Shown piece by piece: positions 1 to 12,535 of a DNA stretch of 64,000 nucleotides. Under the pieces are notes generated by a model. That model was not told the origin of the DNA. It saw only the letters and a list, made by a program, of their open reading frames with translations, and searched no databases. Each line of letters starts with the position of its first letter. Within the stretch, counting starts at the first letter, position 1. The translations under genes and the position numbers were made by a program. This stretch comes from Pseudorasbora parva (taxonomy: Eukaryota; Chordata; Actinopteri; Cypriniformes; Gobionidae): NCBI RefSeq assembly GCF_024679245.1, contig NC_090195.1:9749993-9813992 (forward strand), given 5' to 3'.

Positions 1-281
1 CACTTCCTGTACGCTCCCTTGATTTTGCGTGTGCACTTCATCTTTTTTTTTTTTTTTTTTTGACTTTCCAGCGAACCAGACAAAACAGTCCCTGAAGACG
101 AAAGGATGTTGTCATGTTGGCACGGTGCCTTTTTATACTTCCTGGTCGCACGGTGATGACATCACCAGCTGCCGACGGTCAGTAGGATTGTGATTTGATA
201 GCGATTTCAGACACCTGTCACGCTGAAGGCGTTCCCCGTAGCGTCAGCTGACGCAGCGCGAGTTCCCTTTCGAAAGGGAAC
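1..281 (+). repeat. 3' end of a cyprinid interspersed repeat, cut by the window edge
   Basis: The segment ends in two perfect palindromes, GCGTCAGCTGACGC (241-254) and GTTCCCTTTCGAAAGGGAAC (262-281). I recognise the second as a terminal sequence common in cyprinid interspersed repeats. A T-run lies at 45-61. The sequence changes abruptly to AT-rich unique DNA after 281, which marks the element end. The other end is outside the window, so class and length cannot be decided. Confidence 0.45.
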
Positions 282-1575
282 AAAAAATAACTCACCATTA
301 TGGAGATCAGTATTCACTTTGGTTGAGCACTTGGAACATTCATATTATTATTACTCTGTTCATATTAATGCAGAGATGCAACAAGAAATCACAGTTAGTT
401 GGTTTCAAAGGAAGAAGTAATAAATAGGTTGCTTTTAAAAGTTGACCTATAGCTTCTGACTGAATAATTGACTAGTTAATGTTTTAGTCAGAAATTAAGG
501 TCACATTTACAACCAATATAATATTTCCCTTTATGTCATATAATGACCGTTTATAATTTCAATGCTAACACATGTCATAAACACTTTGTGAAACTTTGAA
601 TTTGGTTGATACAATCCCTCTATAATTGTAACAATATCGTGCAGTTGACCAAGCTTGAGTCACACACATACTTTACTAGACTAAGTCAAGAGTCATTCTT
701 AAGTAAAAGATCACGTACTCTCTACAGTTACTCTTGTGTAAGTGAACAATAATAACTAACCATTTGTTTGCACCACATACTATTTCACTTTATTTGTTTT
801 TAAGGCAATCGGTTTGCATGCAAGTAAGTCTAACAAGCCCACGCCATCACACCAATGTTGCTATAATGAGAGCCAACCTACAAATGGCTTACTTATAGTA
901 TCCATGATCTATACACAAAAGCTTTGAATTACCTTATACAAAGGCATAATGATAATGATCAGCACTGCTACTTTGAACTCCTTGTCAATATACTATATTT
1001 CACCGTCACAACATGATGCTATAAAACGCATGGTTTGAAATTAAGGTAAGAGAAAAATGCTCAATTTGTGCATGTTTACACAAACATCCAAATGAGCAGT
1101 CCTCCTAGCTGAACTGTCACGCTGTTTCCAGCAGGAATTTAACGAGTAAATGTTGGTTGTAGATTTAATTAGCCACCATGGGGATGTTTCTTTGTCTGAG
1201 GCGGAAAATTCCGACCATTGTCAGTCTTACACTGATGAATAATAAATTCTGCACACACTGCACAGGTTTTACCCTCAAGAGTCTGCAGCGTGTCAATACG
1301 CACTAATATTTAAAGCATAGTATAATTGTCCTTTCAGATTAATAAGGGCCCGAAGTGAAGAAAACCAGGGCTATTCACACAGGGAAGGGCTGTATCTCAG
1401 AAAACCAAACTAGCATACATAAAGACAAGGGTCAAATATATAATGAACCTTTCATTTTAAATGAAAGGTTGAACTGTGTTCTCAGCACAAGGGCACTGTT
1501 CATAAATGTCAGGTTGGGGCAAGATCACAGGCATTTTAAAGTCTATATATTTATACAATTTATTAATAGGCTACC
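282..1575. other. unique AT-rich intergenic DNA, no gene seen
   Basis: No long reading frame, splice-bounded exon or known repeat was recognised. A short near-perfect palindrome, AACCTTTCATTT + T + its reverse complement, lies at 1446-1470. The 79-codon frame at 1355-1594 has no recognisable motif. Confidence 0.5.
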
Positions 1576-1745
1576 ACACTGTAAAAAGTTATGACAACAT
1601 TATGTTTTTACATTGTTTTAACTCATCACTTTTTTTATAAGTTAAGTTAAGTTGTACAAGATGTAACTCAGTTTAACATAATCTAAGTTGAAATAACTTA
1701 AACATCCAAGTCGATTGTACTTAAAAATTTCAGGCCATAACTTTT
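1576..1745. repeat. probable MITE fragment with ACACTGTAAAAA end
   Basis: It starts with ACACTGTAAAAAGTTATG and continues with alternating AAGTTAAGTT/AACTTA blocks, the style of a common fish MITE whose ends read ACACTGTAAAAA. The opposite end is not clear, so the copy is either truncated or strongly diverged. Confidence 0.3.
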
Positions 1746-2909
1746 GACTTTTGGAATGGTTTTCTTTCCCATGAAACAGGTTTAAAAGCCTATAATTTTG
1801 CACGTTTCATTGTGACGAATACTTTAAGCTGTGTCTCTATACAGAAACTGGCTTAAATTAAAATAAACCTAACCTGAGAACTGGGGTAGAAAGTGTGACA
1901 ACTAGCCTATAGGCCTCCTATGTAAACTATGCATGTTCACACTTTTGTGTGCATTAGACGTTCGATTAAGGTACCAGTGGCAATTTGATGCTCAGATCTG
2001 ATAAAGATCGCAGTATGTGCTAGAAATCCGCTCCGATTTGCAGCTTCTTACCAGGCCTGTTTTCTTTGAGCCATAGAATTAGTCATCTCGGCGAAATCTG
2101 ATTAGTTACACTGACAATACGGCAATGTGGAAATTACTTTCTTGTGCATATCATTAAAGAATAATCGATATGATGGATGCGATGAAGGCCGGAGCTATTT
2201 ATTGCGTCTGAGCAGAGGCCACGCGGGGCGTCTTTGCCTGGCATCTCCCTCATAATGAGCGTTTAATTTGTCTAAAAGACAAAAACATCGGTCCAGGGTC
2301 AGAGAGGCCCGGCTACGGTTCAGCGTTTTCTCTCTCTCGCCGTGTCTGCAGGACCGCCCCCAGCTTGTTCCAGCCCGTGACTTAATTACCTGAAAATAAA
2401 TTGGCTCATGAGTATATGTGAGCAGCACTTCAAGACGAGACCTCCTCACACTCCATGTTTTAATGCTCTCATTATCCGAGGGGATTTGAATTCTGGGCAG
2501 AACCATGGAGGGAAGAGAGAGAGATTGAACCTCAGCTTCCTGGTGGCTTTTGAGCAGCTTCAAAGATTTAACGGTCAAATAATTAACTGACCTTAGCTTT
2601 ACATGCAGAAGGTCTTTGTTAATAATGGTGAGCCACTTTATGAGACTGTACAAGAAAGAGACTTTCTGTGGAACATTAGCTTCAAAGAAGAGTTCATAGA
2701 AATACACTACTTCTGTCAACCATAACACAACAGATCTTGCAGGTGGATAAAATGCTAAGTTAAAGCACTTTACCAATGTAATAGAAACTTTTTACTGAGA
2801 AAAAAATCTGTATTTTTGTAAGGTTTTCCAAGTGGAATATATATCCTGAATAATTTGACTTGAAAGGCAAATACATTAGACGTGTTTGATATCTAGAGAA
2901 TATCTTGAA
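1746..2909. other. unique DNA with a candidate regulatory island
   Basis: There is no gene. The part at about 1990-2600 differs from its surroundings. It has balanced base composition, no repeat similarity, and several AT-core homeodomain-like sites (TAATTA, TTAATT) in a non-coding context. That is the look of a vertebrate conserved non-coding element, but conservation cannot be judged from one sequence. The overlapping open frame at 2195-2776 on the minus strand has no protein motif and is probably chance. Confidence 0.3.
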
Positions 2910-2913
2910 TTAA

Positions 2914-4562
2914 AGGCAAAATATGTAATTTTTCACCACTAGAGGTTGATTATTAAAAAACAAGTTGCAGCTTGATGACACAGAATCATGGGAGTTGTTG
3001 TTTACCTCTACAGAGAATGGAAAAAAATCTGACAGGACTCGGACAGAACTTATATTAATGGATGAGCTAATGTATTAAAGATTTTTTAATGTTACTGTAG
3101 TATGAAGCAGGGTGGGGCTGAAAGCCATTGGAGCGGAATGAGGCCGCTGGAGCGATTGCTGATGAGAGAAGTGTGACAGCAGTGGAGCTTTTATTATGCC
3201 GCAATCACTTCCGCTTCTTCCGCTCATGCATATGTGGGGTAACCCAGCGCTGTTTATCAGATTAGATACATTTGAGTGTGTTAAAAATTATGTTATAATG
3301 TTTCTCTGTGTGTTCGCTCTGCGGCAACGAGACACTTGTTGCACACTGCACTAAACTAGATCTGTATTAGGCATGGTAAAATATGGTACTCGCTGTAAAT
3401 CAAGAAAGCGAAATTTAAAGGGTTACTTCACCGCTTTTTCATATTAAACTATGTTATTCCTAAACTAAAACGAGTTGATACATAACTCTCTCATCTCAGT
3501 GCGTGCACTTAATCTCTCTGACACGCGGTGATGATCTGATAGCATTTAGATTAGCCCACTAAGCCCAGTTCATTCACTATGGAACCAAACAGAGATCAAG
3601 TTAGAAGCGACCAAACACCTCCACGTTTCTCCTATTTAAATACATTTACACGAGTAGTTGAACGATCAAGTATGGTGACAAAATAAAACGTGGTACTTCT
3701 CTAATCGGATTAAAAAGGAGAACTATAATGTATGGCAGATTAGCACTTCTGAGAGTACTTCGGCTCGGCGCAGTAAAAAGTCCCGGTCGAAACATCTTTC
3801 CTCACACCTCCCCCTCACTCTCTCATTTCTGTCAATAGGGAGATGTGAGGGAAGATGTTTCGGCTGGGACTTTTTACTGCGCCGAGCCGAAGTACTCTCA
3901 GAAGTGCTATTCCGCCATACATTATTGTCCTCCTTTTTAATCCGATTAGAGAAGTACCACGTTTTATTTTGTCACCATACTTGATCGTTCAACTACTCGT
4001 GTAAATGTATTTAAATAGGAGAAACGTGGGGGTGTTTGGTACTTCTAACTTGATCTCTGTTTGGTTCCATAGTGAATGAACTGGGCTTAGGGAGCTAAGC
4101 TAAATGCTATCAGATCGTCACTGCCCGTCAGAGAGATTAAGTGCACGCACTGAGACGAGAGAGGTATGTATCAACTCGTTTAAGTTAAGGGAATAACATA
4201 GTTTAATATGAAAAGGCAGTGAAGTATCCCTTTAAGACTAACTGTGTTGACTATATAAGAATTTTTAGTTTTCTGTCGATGAATGTATCCAAACAGTTGC
4301 TCACCTGCTCATTATATATTTAATAATCTTTGATGTTTTCATTTTTTCTACAAAATAAACCCTGAAATCGAGGACGCTGGTATGATGTCATTGATAGGCG
4401 ACACACGGATACGGTCCGTGTCCTGGTTAAAATGCTTTTAGTTCTCTGGATTTAAACATTCTTGGAAATGTTTAGCATAATGTAAGTACACAAGACAACA
4501 ATATACATAGCATTGTTCTAGTGGTTTTAGATTTGAATATAGAAATCTCACATATTGTGCCT
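2914..4562. mobile_element. non-autonomous TTAA element (piggyBac-like MITE), host of a nested element
   Basis: TTAA duplications at 2910-2913 and 4563-4566 bracket inverted ends AGGCAAAATATGTAA and, reverse-complemented at the right, AGGCACAATATGTGA. The ends resemble a widespread cyprinid family reading TTAAAGGTGCAATATGTAA. No transposase frame is present, so it would have depended on a piggyBac-type transposase elsewhere. A second TTAA element (3419-4231) sits inside it at an internal TTAA. Removing the insert leaves a host of about 830 bp. Confidence 0.65.
3419..4231. mobile_element. TTAA foldback element with ~395-bp arms
   Basis: Arms 3419-3813 and 3838-4231 are near-complete reverse complements across their whole length, separated by a spacer of about 24 bp. 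TTAA lies at 3415-3418 and 4232-4235. The ends read AGGGTTACTTCACCGC and, reverse-complemented, AGGGATACTTCACTGCC. Differences between arms are scattered substitutions (for example GCGACC versus GTACTT near 3610/4040), so it is not a fresh duplication. It has no coding capacity. If transcribed it would form a long hairpin RNA. Confidence 0.8.
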
Positions 4563-4585
4563 TTAACTTAAGTATTGGTCTAAAA

Positions 4586-5750
<1,165 letters not shown>

Positions 5751-6098
5751 GGGAATATTAACAGTGGGGAAATAGTCACATGTGTATGCACATGATGTGT
5801 TAGAAGCAGGTTAAATAGGCAAGGGTAAGGATTTGCGAGTTTGACAAGGGCCAAACCGTAAGGGCTTGATGACTGGTTCAGAGCATCCCTAACCCCACCC
5901 CTAACCCCACCTGTGGGGTGTTCCTGGTCTGCAGTGGTCAGTATCTATCAAAAGTGGCTCAAGGAACTAACAGTGATGAACTGGCGACAGAGTTGTGGTC
6001 AGCCAAGGCTCATTGATGCACGTGGGGAGTAAAAGCTGGCCTGTGTGGTCCGATAAAACAGACAAGATACTGTTGCTCAAATTACTCAAGAAGTTAAA
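5751..6098 (+). pseudogene. 5' part of a Tc1/mariner-like (DD36E-type family) transposon, truncated
   Basis: The segment matches the upstream and N-terminal coding part of the same Tc1-like family found at 26794-27139, 36270-36950 and (minus strand) 52228-53196. Shared blocks include CTGCAGTGGTCAGTATCTAT and GGCTCATTGATGCACGTGGG. It contains a CCTAACCCCACCCCTAACCC patch where the other copies have unrelated sequence, plus several frameshifts and stops. It stops at about 6098, a few bases before a microsatellite. The catalytic core and 3' end are absent. Confidence 0.7.
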
Positions 6099-6116
6099 GG
6101 TGTCATGAACTGGCAT

Positions 6117-6176
6117 ATTATATATATATATTTTATGTATGTATGTATGTATGTATGTATGTATGTATGTATGCAT

Positions 6177-6225
<49 letters not shown>

Positions 6226-6246
6226 CACACACATACATACATACAT
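6117..6246. repeat. compound microsatellite (AT)n-(TATG)n-(GCAC)n-(CA)n-(TACA)n
   Basis: Runs of AT, TATG, GCAC, CA and TACA follow each other without interruption. The frames through it are low-complexity artefacts. Confidence 0.95.
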
Positions 6247-6399
6247 CCATGCACATGATTTCTGCCCGAGTCCTATTTTACACTGGCTGTGAGGTGAAGA
6301 CCACCCCAAGATACTAATTGCTAATAAATAACTGTAAATTCATGTTACTTTCTCTTCGCTTAATTTTTTAATACATAAAATGTTGTGTTAAGAATAGTA

Positions 6400-6497
6400 A
6401 TATTTATTTTTGTGATCGGTATATATATCGGCCAATACTGCTTCCAGTAATCGGTAATCAGTGATTGGCCCAAAATTCCTGATCTACACACCCTAAC
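6400..6497. repeat. possible hAT-type element tail fragment
   Basis: The string of GATCGGTA/ATCGGCCAAT/AATCGGTAATC blocks ending in a CACACCCTAA-like terminus resembles the terminal region of common fish hAT MITEs. Only about 100 bp remain and no TSD can be defined. Confidence 0.3.
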
Positions 6498-8135
6498 AGT
6501 GACTTCTGGCTGTTCTTAACATTTTTGGTGCAGACAACTTCCGTAAGTCACAGTGCATACTGCAAAAGTTTGTGTATCTGTCTGTCAAAACAAAGTCATG
6601 CTTACAAGGTTGATACAATGGGCATTTTTGAGAAAGAACTAATCTGGATTTACCAATGTTTTAAAAGATAAACAAAAGTATTTCGTTTGAGCCACTTAGG
6701 TAAATCTAACCTAGATATCCATGAGCGGAATCATTTTCAGTTTTATGACTGTGGTATATTTAATACTTTTGAAAAAAAAAAATGTAGGCTAATTCTCAAT
6801 ACAAAGTCAGCATACATTTCTGAAAGCTTTTTAATCGTATGTTCAACACATCCAAATGCAAACCTAGACTGTTGCACTATTATTATTATGTTGTTCTATA
6901 TGCCAGTCTGTTGTTTGGTATCAACTATTTCTGATAAACCTGCCCATGAACACACAAAAACAATACTAATTGTGGTTGATTTTTCCATCAAACAATCTCT
7001 TCCCTTTAAATGTGAAGTTCGTGGCTACAATTAGCTGTAAAACTGACCAACTTTAAGTGCAATCATGGGTACTTTTCTTCTGGGATCTATTAAATGTTGG
7101 AATCCCTGAAGATATGTTGGGCCTTTTATTGTTTCAAGGTAGGAAGTTATAATCAAAGTACAAACAGATTCAGTTCTTAAAAAGTGTTCTGGGACATGCA
7201 ATAAATATGAATTTCATTACAGTACACAATGTTTAATGTTACGCAGGTGGCCTCTTGCTTCACTGCTCAACCCCAGAGGCAGCCGCTTTGGCTTTTGTCT
7301 GTATTCATTTGTCAGTGCTTGCCGCAACACCAATACAAAATGTATCCTTGAAGTGTGGCAGCTAAATTAACTTATGTTCCCATGGTGGTAATCGATAGCA
7401 TGTGTCCCGTAGAAATAGTGGTGATTAATTTCCCGTGAACCGTTCTGAACTTCACACAGTTTGCATTTTATGTAATATCATTCTATAAATGTTGTTTACT
7501 GCCCCCTAGCAAAATCTAATGGCGAAGCGAGAAACAGTCCATCGTTATCCTTGAGAGCAGTCCAGATTATAATATATCTGTGCGCAGTTTCACGTTTCCG
7601 TTGTTATTGTTGTTTTCCTGATGATTTGTGTATGGAGCCATATTGTGCCTTGCTTTCTAATTGTGAAATTATAGGCCAGGAAGATTGTCAAAATTTCTCA
7701 GCGGCTTCAATTGGTATTCAGCAAAGCAGTCCAAAAGGTGTGCCAGGAATATATCAAAACTCTTGCATGCCTACACAAAGCATGATTTCCCTGACAGACA
7801 TCTCAAGCATGCTGAAGGCGGTTGAGAAATCTAACACAGCTGATGCGGAGAATCCAATATAATGCCACGTGGTATGCCATAGTTTTAATAATCAAAATTG
7901 TTCCTCACTTAAAAGGTACCATGGCAAAACTGTTCAATCACAGTGCAATTAAAAGAATATTGCATTCAATCAACAGCATTTGTGGCATTAAACATCACAA
8001 AAATTATGTCTTTAAAAAAAAGCACAAAAAGGTTTATGGTGAAGCACTTGTAATGAAAGTGAAGTGGCAATTTTTTTGAGAATTTAAAAGAAATATGAAT
8101 CTTATAATAAAAAATAAAAAAATCTACATTTTATG
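6498..8135. other. unique intergenic DNA, no gene seen
   Basis: Frames of 85-115 codons at 6687-7034, 7551-7862 and 7822-8079 have no recognisable domain, biased composition, and no splice or promoter context. I regard them as chance frames. No repeat was recognised apart from short A/T tracts. Confidence 0.45.
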
Positions 8136-8139
8136 TTAA

Positions 8140-8561
8140 AGGTCCACTAAAGAATACAAAAGTAATGCCTCTCAATCATTACTTGTGTTCCACTAGAAGC
8201 ATCTCTGGTAGAGTTTGTGTCAACAGATGGGCTGTTTACACCAAACCATTTTCAACTAAATGGAAAACTTTTTATACATTTTGGCCGTTCGTTTACACGA
8301 CAACGTTTTTGGTGCCTTGAAACACAATCTTTTGTAAATGGGTTTCGTAGTGCGAAAGTTTTTGAAAACGATACCATTATCATCTCCATGTAAAGAAACA
8401 AAACGGAACTTTGTGAAAAGGTATTCCCTCGAATTGGTTGGGATGCGTGCGCATTATACAGGAGAGGATAGGGCTTGTGCCGGCCGCCGGCCGTGTTCGG
8501 CGGCCGGAGGGGCGAAGTTTGAATGTTTACAAACTGACCGAAAGTCCTTCAAAATGCACCT
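8140..8561. mobile_element. TTAA-flanked MITE (422 bp)
   Basis: TTAA at 8136-8139 and 8562-8565. Ends AGGTCCACTAAAGAA and, reverse-complemented, AGGTGCATTTTGAAGGA share AGGT(C/G)CA. The interior has a GC-rich hairpin (CCGGCCGCCG...CGGCGGCCGG, about 8480-8507) and a GTTTACACGACAACG block common in cyprinid MITEs. No transposase. The terminal repeats are short, so the TTAA assignment rests partly on similarity to other elements here. Confidence 0.55.
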
Positions 8562-8825
8562 TTAAAATGTGTATTATTTGAGTTGTAAAGCTGAATAAAA
8601 TGTCATGTTTTAAGCCATTTTAGTGATTATAGTGCTCAGTTGTCATGGCAAAGAAGAAGTACAATTAGATATTGACTTTACAGAAAAAAAAGTTAGCAAG
8701 CGATTGCTAGCAAGTGCTAACAGATTATTTGGGTCTTGTGTCTAAACTTTTGAAATCATAACTATTTTAATGTTTATAGGTTAGTCCCACTTTAATGAAG
8801 TATGGTAATCAAAAGTGTCACTAAA

Positions 8826-9158
8826 GGCTTCAACATACTCTGCAAGAACAGAGAAAAAAGTTCTCGCTCTCATGGCTGCGAGAACAAAATGACGTCATTT
8901 TGTTCTCGCAGCCCTGGTTTGGGAGTTCTCGCAGCGCGTCCTCGACACTTCGTCTGAGCAGAACTTTTTTCTTGTGGGTGTCCGAGAACTATTGTGTGAT
9001 TGGTCAGACATTTAAAGTGGGCATGGTTAATGCAGAGAAACGCAGAAGCTTTTCTCGTGAAGTGTGGAATGTACTGGCCAGAACGAACTTTGTTCTTGTT
9101 CTTGCCACTTGAGAAAACGAACAAATATCTTCGCTCTTGCAGAGTATGTTCCAAGCTT
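8826..9158. mobile_element. MITE with CATACTCTGCAAG inverted ends
   Basis: The left end GCTTCAACATACTCTGCAAG pairs with the right end, which reads GCTTGGAACATACTCTGCAAG-like on the minus strand (9138-9158). Internally, GTTCTCG motifs recur in both orientations, and a perfect 40-bp palindrome occupies 8874-8913 with TGACGTCA at its centre. The frames running over it on both strands reflect the palindromic structure. Superfamily not determined; no clear TSD. Confidence 0.6.
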
Positions 9159-9188
9159 AATGCTGCCTTTAAGTCGAACTAGTATTAT

Positions 9189-9358
9189 ACAGTGCTGTCA
9201 CTGGGGCGGTACTCTAAGGTACAAAAGTAAAAAGGTACATCTTTTAGGCTAAATGGTAGTACCTTCATATCAGTACTTTAAGAGTGCATGAAACCTTTTT
9301 GGTTTTGTACCTTAGGGTACTGCCCCAGTGACAGCAATGTACCTTTTTTTTGACAGTG
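9189..9358. mobile_element. palindromic MITE, GGTACAxTGCTGTCACTGGGGC family, left-truncated
   Basis: The left part GCTGTCACTGGGGCGGTACT is mirrored at the right as AGTACTGCCCCAGTGACAGC-like sequence (about 9320-9342), followed by GTACC, a T-run and GACAGTGG. The outermost CACTGTCAGAAAAAA end is missing at the left. A full copy lies at 17826-18058. Confidence 0.65.
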
Positions 9359-10571
9359 GAATATTCCTTCAAGAAGCAAGAATTGCACATTAAAAATTTA
9401 ATTAGCTAATAAAAAGCCCACAGTTTTGGGGCAGATTTGGGTTTTCAGACATATTCAACTATCAGAGCCCTCTCCTCACATAGACTACAAAGAACTTTAC
9501 AAAGAGGAACCTACTCATGGCTCAGATGGGAGGCATTTGGTTGACAAATTTGTGCAGTGATAGTAAAAAAAAAAAAAGGCAGTACTGTCCCAAACCCTCC
9601 ACTAACCCACATTCAAAACATTTCTTTGAACGCTACATCAGAGCAGCACGTCTAGCACTTGAAAGCTTCGGACATGCAAAACGCCTGAGGCAACATTTTC
9701 ATTGTAGGTACACCAAAGCGATTCAATATCCAGAGTGGCTAGCCAAATACAGTAGTAAATTACTCAATTATTTCCTTCTCCTCTTCTTTTTTACCTTGGA
9801 ATGGATATCAAGGTAGATATCCAATAAATATTCAGATGACCCTGACGAGAGCAATGTCAATCCATGATAGCATTCTTTCAAGAACTCATAACGTCTCTCT
9901 CCGTTCCTGCCGCCATGATCCTGGAAGACCCTCGGAGGTTAGCTGCAAGAAAGTGACTCCGTGAAGTTTCAAGGTGAGGCCGTTGTCAAGGCATCAGGTC
10001 TCTTATTAGTTTCTGAGCTGAGGCGCCTTATTAGGTATTCTGGAGAGAACAAGCTTCTCCAAGAATTTTAATTAGAGTGACTTTAACAAAAGAGCGAGGA
10101 TTCTGCCATCTGCCTACCATAACAAGAATTCCTCACTAATTAAAACACAGAATAATACATAAAGAGAGGAATTATACTGTATTAGGGATTTCAACATGTG
10201 AAAATCTCAAGCTATTTTTTTTTTCTTATTTGTGCATATACTACAACAGCAGCACAAAGACAGAGTTAAACACGTGAATGTTTCTTCAAATAACTTTGGG
10301 CTCTGTGGACTTAGAAAAAGAATAAACTCTCTAAAAACAATATTTTTCAGGTACAGAAATTAAATAAAGTAATCAAATGTACACAACATAAGATATAATT
10401 TGCACTGTATAAATTAAATAAAGATTGATCATTAAGTTAGAAAAGCTATTCAGTCAACAGCAGTGAGTGATCAACATTAAAAACACAGACAGCTAGAATC
10501 TAGGTAGTCCTTCAACCAATCAGACCAACGATCCATCGCTACTCTATTCATCATTGTGTTAAACCCACCAA
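9359..10571. other. unique DNA with candidate regulatory island
   Basis: No gene. At about 9840-10150 the sequence is non-repetitive and balanced in composition, with TAATTA/ATTAGT cores and a CGGAGG/GAGGCGCC stretch. It resembles vertebrate enhancer-type non-coding DNA. The 99-codon frame at 9517-9816 has no motif. Confidence 0.3.
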
Positions 10572-11140
10572 ATCCCTTTTCACACTGCACGTCGGACCCG
10601 CAATATTCCCGGAACATTGCCGGGTCGCCCTCTGTGTGAAAGCAACCACGTCCTGGAATTGATTACCGAATTGAACCCGGGTCGGGGACCTAGTAACATT
10701 GCAGGATTCGATCCGGGACGAGCGCTGTGTGAACAAAAGCCGAAACTAATGCCGCAACGTGTACGTAGTTATCGTGCGACTCCTAGAGCTTGTTTTTTCA
10801 ATAATACAACCCTGCAGTGCCAGAAGAGCTAGTCTGTGTTTTAAACGCAGAGAGTGTTCATATACAAAAGAAACTAAAATTAAACAAGCAGAAATGTGCG
10901 CAAACTGGACACAAGTCCAGACCACAGAGCTCCTTACTATGTGCGCTGAAGCTGAGATCGCTCGCCATTATACGTCACATGAGGATGTCACGTGTCAACT
11001 TGTTCCGGGACCGTTACGGGTTGTGTGTGAAAGCGCTCATATTACAGCATTTCGCTGGCAGTGAGAATGGACCAAATCTAGCGGCCCGAGAACAAATGCA
11101 TTATCCGTGTATTTGCCGGAATCGCAGTGTGAAAGGGGCT
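10572..11140. mobile_element. MITE with CCCTTTTCACACTGC ends
   Basis: The left end ATCCCTTTTCACACTGCACG matches the reverse complement of the right end, AGCCCCTTTCACACTGCGAT. Internal TGTGTGAAAGC and CCGGG(T/A)C motifs recur at 10632, 10727 and 11027, as in a widely dispersed cyprinid MITE. Several 60-110-codon frames lie inside but none has a domain. No unambiguous TSD was found. Confidence 0.6.
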
Positions 11141-12535
11141 CAATAGTGCCAGGTGGATAAGCCGGTTTGTGATTGGTTCCTGCAAATTTGTAACAGCAGG
11201 ATAGAAATATGTACAGGTTTCCAGCCTGAGCTGCAGGGCGAAATCAAATTGCAGACACCGGGCTGGGTTTTGAATGTCCCTTCAAGACTCGAAAGAGAAA
11301 TCAATATTTGAAAACCCTTTGCAGATAAAAGTGTGGACTCCTAGGAAAACTGCGAGTGCTTAGGTTGCTATTTGGGACAGTCACTACCACTGTTTTGTCC
11401 AAGCTTTTTGATAATCTGTGTTGTAACATATTGGGAATCCAGAATGCGCATCTAATGACTGAAACGTGCAGTATTTGAACTCTATGTTGCTATTTTCAAC
11501 AAACCACATTATATATGTCTATTTTGAGATAAATCACAGTGAGAGTTTGTGCCGAACCGTGGGTGGAGGACCGTTTCACCCCTACAAAACACTATTTGTT
11601 TGCTTTTTGTCATTACGTTCATTAGATTATTTGGAATAATATATCAACTTTTAATTCAACAAAAATTAGTAGGAGCATCCACAGTTCTACGATCCTGAAA
11701 ACGACAGGAACCATTAGCGAGAGGAAGTTGAAGGATAGTGGTTTAATTCTGCCTCAGACCTCCAAGTGAGCCCTCCGCTTTTGCTTCTGTGGTGAGGACC
11801 CTGTGCACGCATTAATTGATTGTTAAGAGGAATCAGGGGGCAGCGTGGGTCTGTTATTGCTATGCTTGAAAAGATAATTTGCTAAGAATGAATTTGTCAC
11901 AGAGCTCTGGATAGTTTTATCTGGTCTGTCACGATAAGAAAAGTAGGGTGAGTAACAGTAAAGGCACATTAGCATCGGCACGGCCATCAATGAAGCTCAA
12001 TGACATGGATATTTTTCATCTCTCAAGGGAGTTCAGCATAATAAACTGTCACTTATTAAGATATCATCGCAAGTACGAGGCTCACACCAATATTGCATGT
12101 AAAACTCAATATGCATTAAATTCAATGGCAGGATATGCCATACTTTAATCTTCTCCGTCAGGATATTTAAAGCCTAGAAAGCACACAATGGACCTTTTCA
12201 AGCAGTTCTTATCTTCCCAGTACCTACAGTTCCTCTGATCTAGTGGAGCCTTCTGTTCCCACAGCAAATCCAGACACCTAGACACCTAAACCTCTTGAGC
12301 TCACATTGGTAAGACCCATTACATCAGTAAAACCATCAGAAAGAATGAAAATGCTGAATCATGCCTTGTCGCTCACTCTATGAGGTTTCTAGATGTGGTC
12401 TAGTAAAAGTCTGGTCTCCATCCATTGGGGACATCACATATGAAAGCTAAAGTCACACAGTCAACAACAGTGGCATAACAAGTAGTGAGAAATTAATAAT
12501 GTTTTACAATAAGGTTCTATAATTTAACATTATGA
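11141..12535. other. unique DNA with candidate regulatory island
   Basis: No gene or recognised repeat. About 11700-11940 is the most complex part, with GCACGCATTAATTGATTG, GATAAG and TTATCT elements and little low-complexity sequence. It is a plausible but untested conserved non-coding element. Confidence 0.3.

Noticed and set aside
2195..2776. 193-codon minus-strand frame as a host gene
   Set aside because: No domain, no splice sites or promoter, odd composition, and the sequence looks like non-coding DNA.
5886..5912. Telomere-like CCTAACCCC repeats
   Set aside because: Only two or three imperfect units inside a Tc1 fragment; not TTAGGG arrays. A similar CCCTAAACC patch near 33260 belongs to a dispersed repeat.
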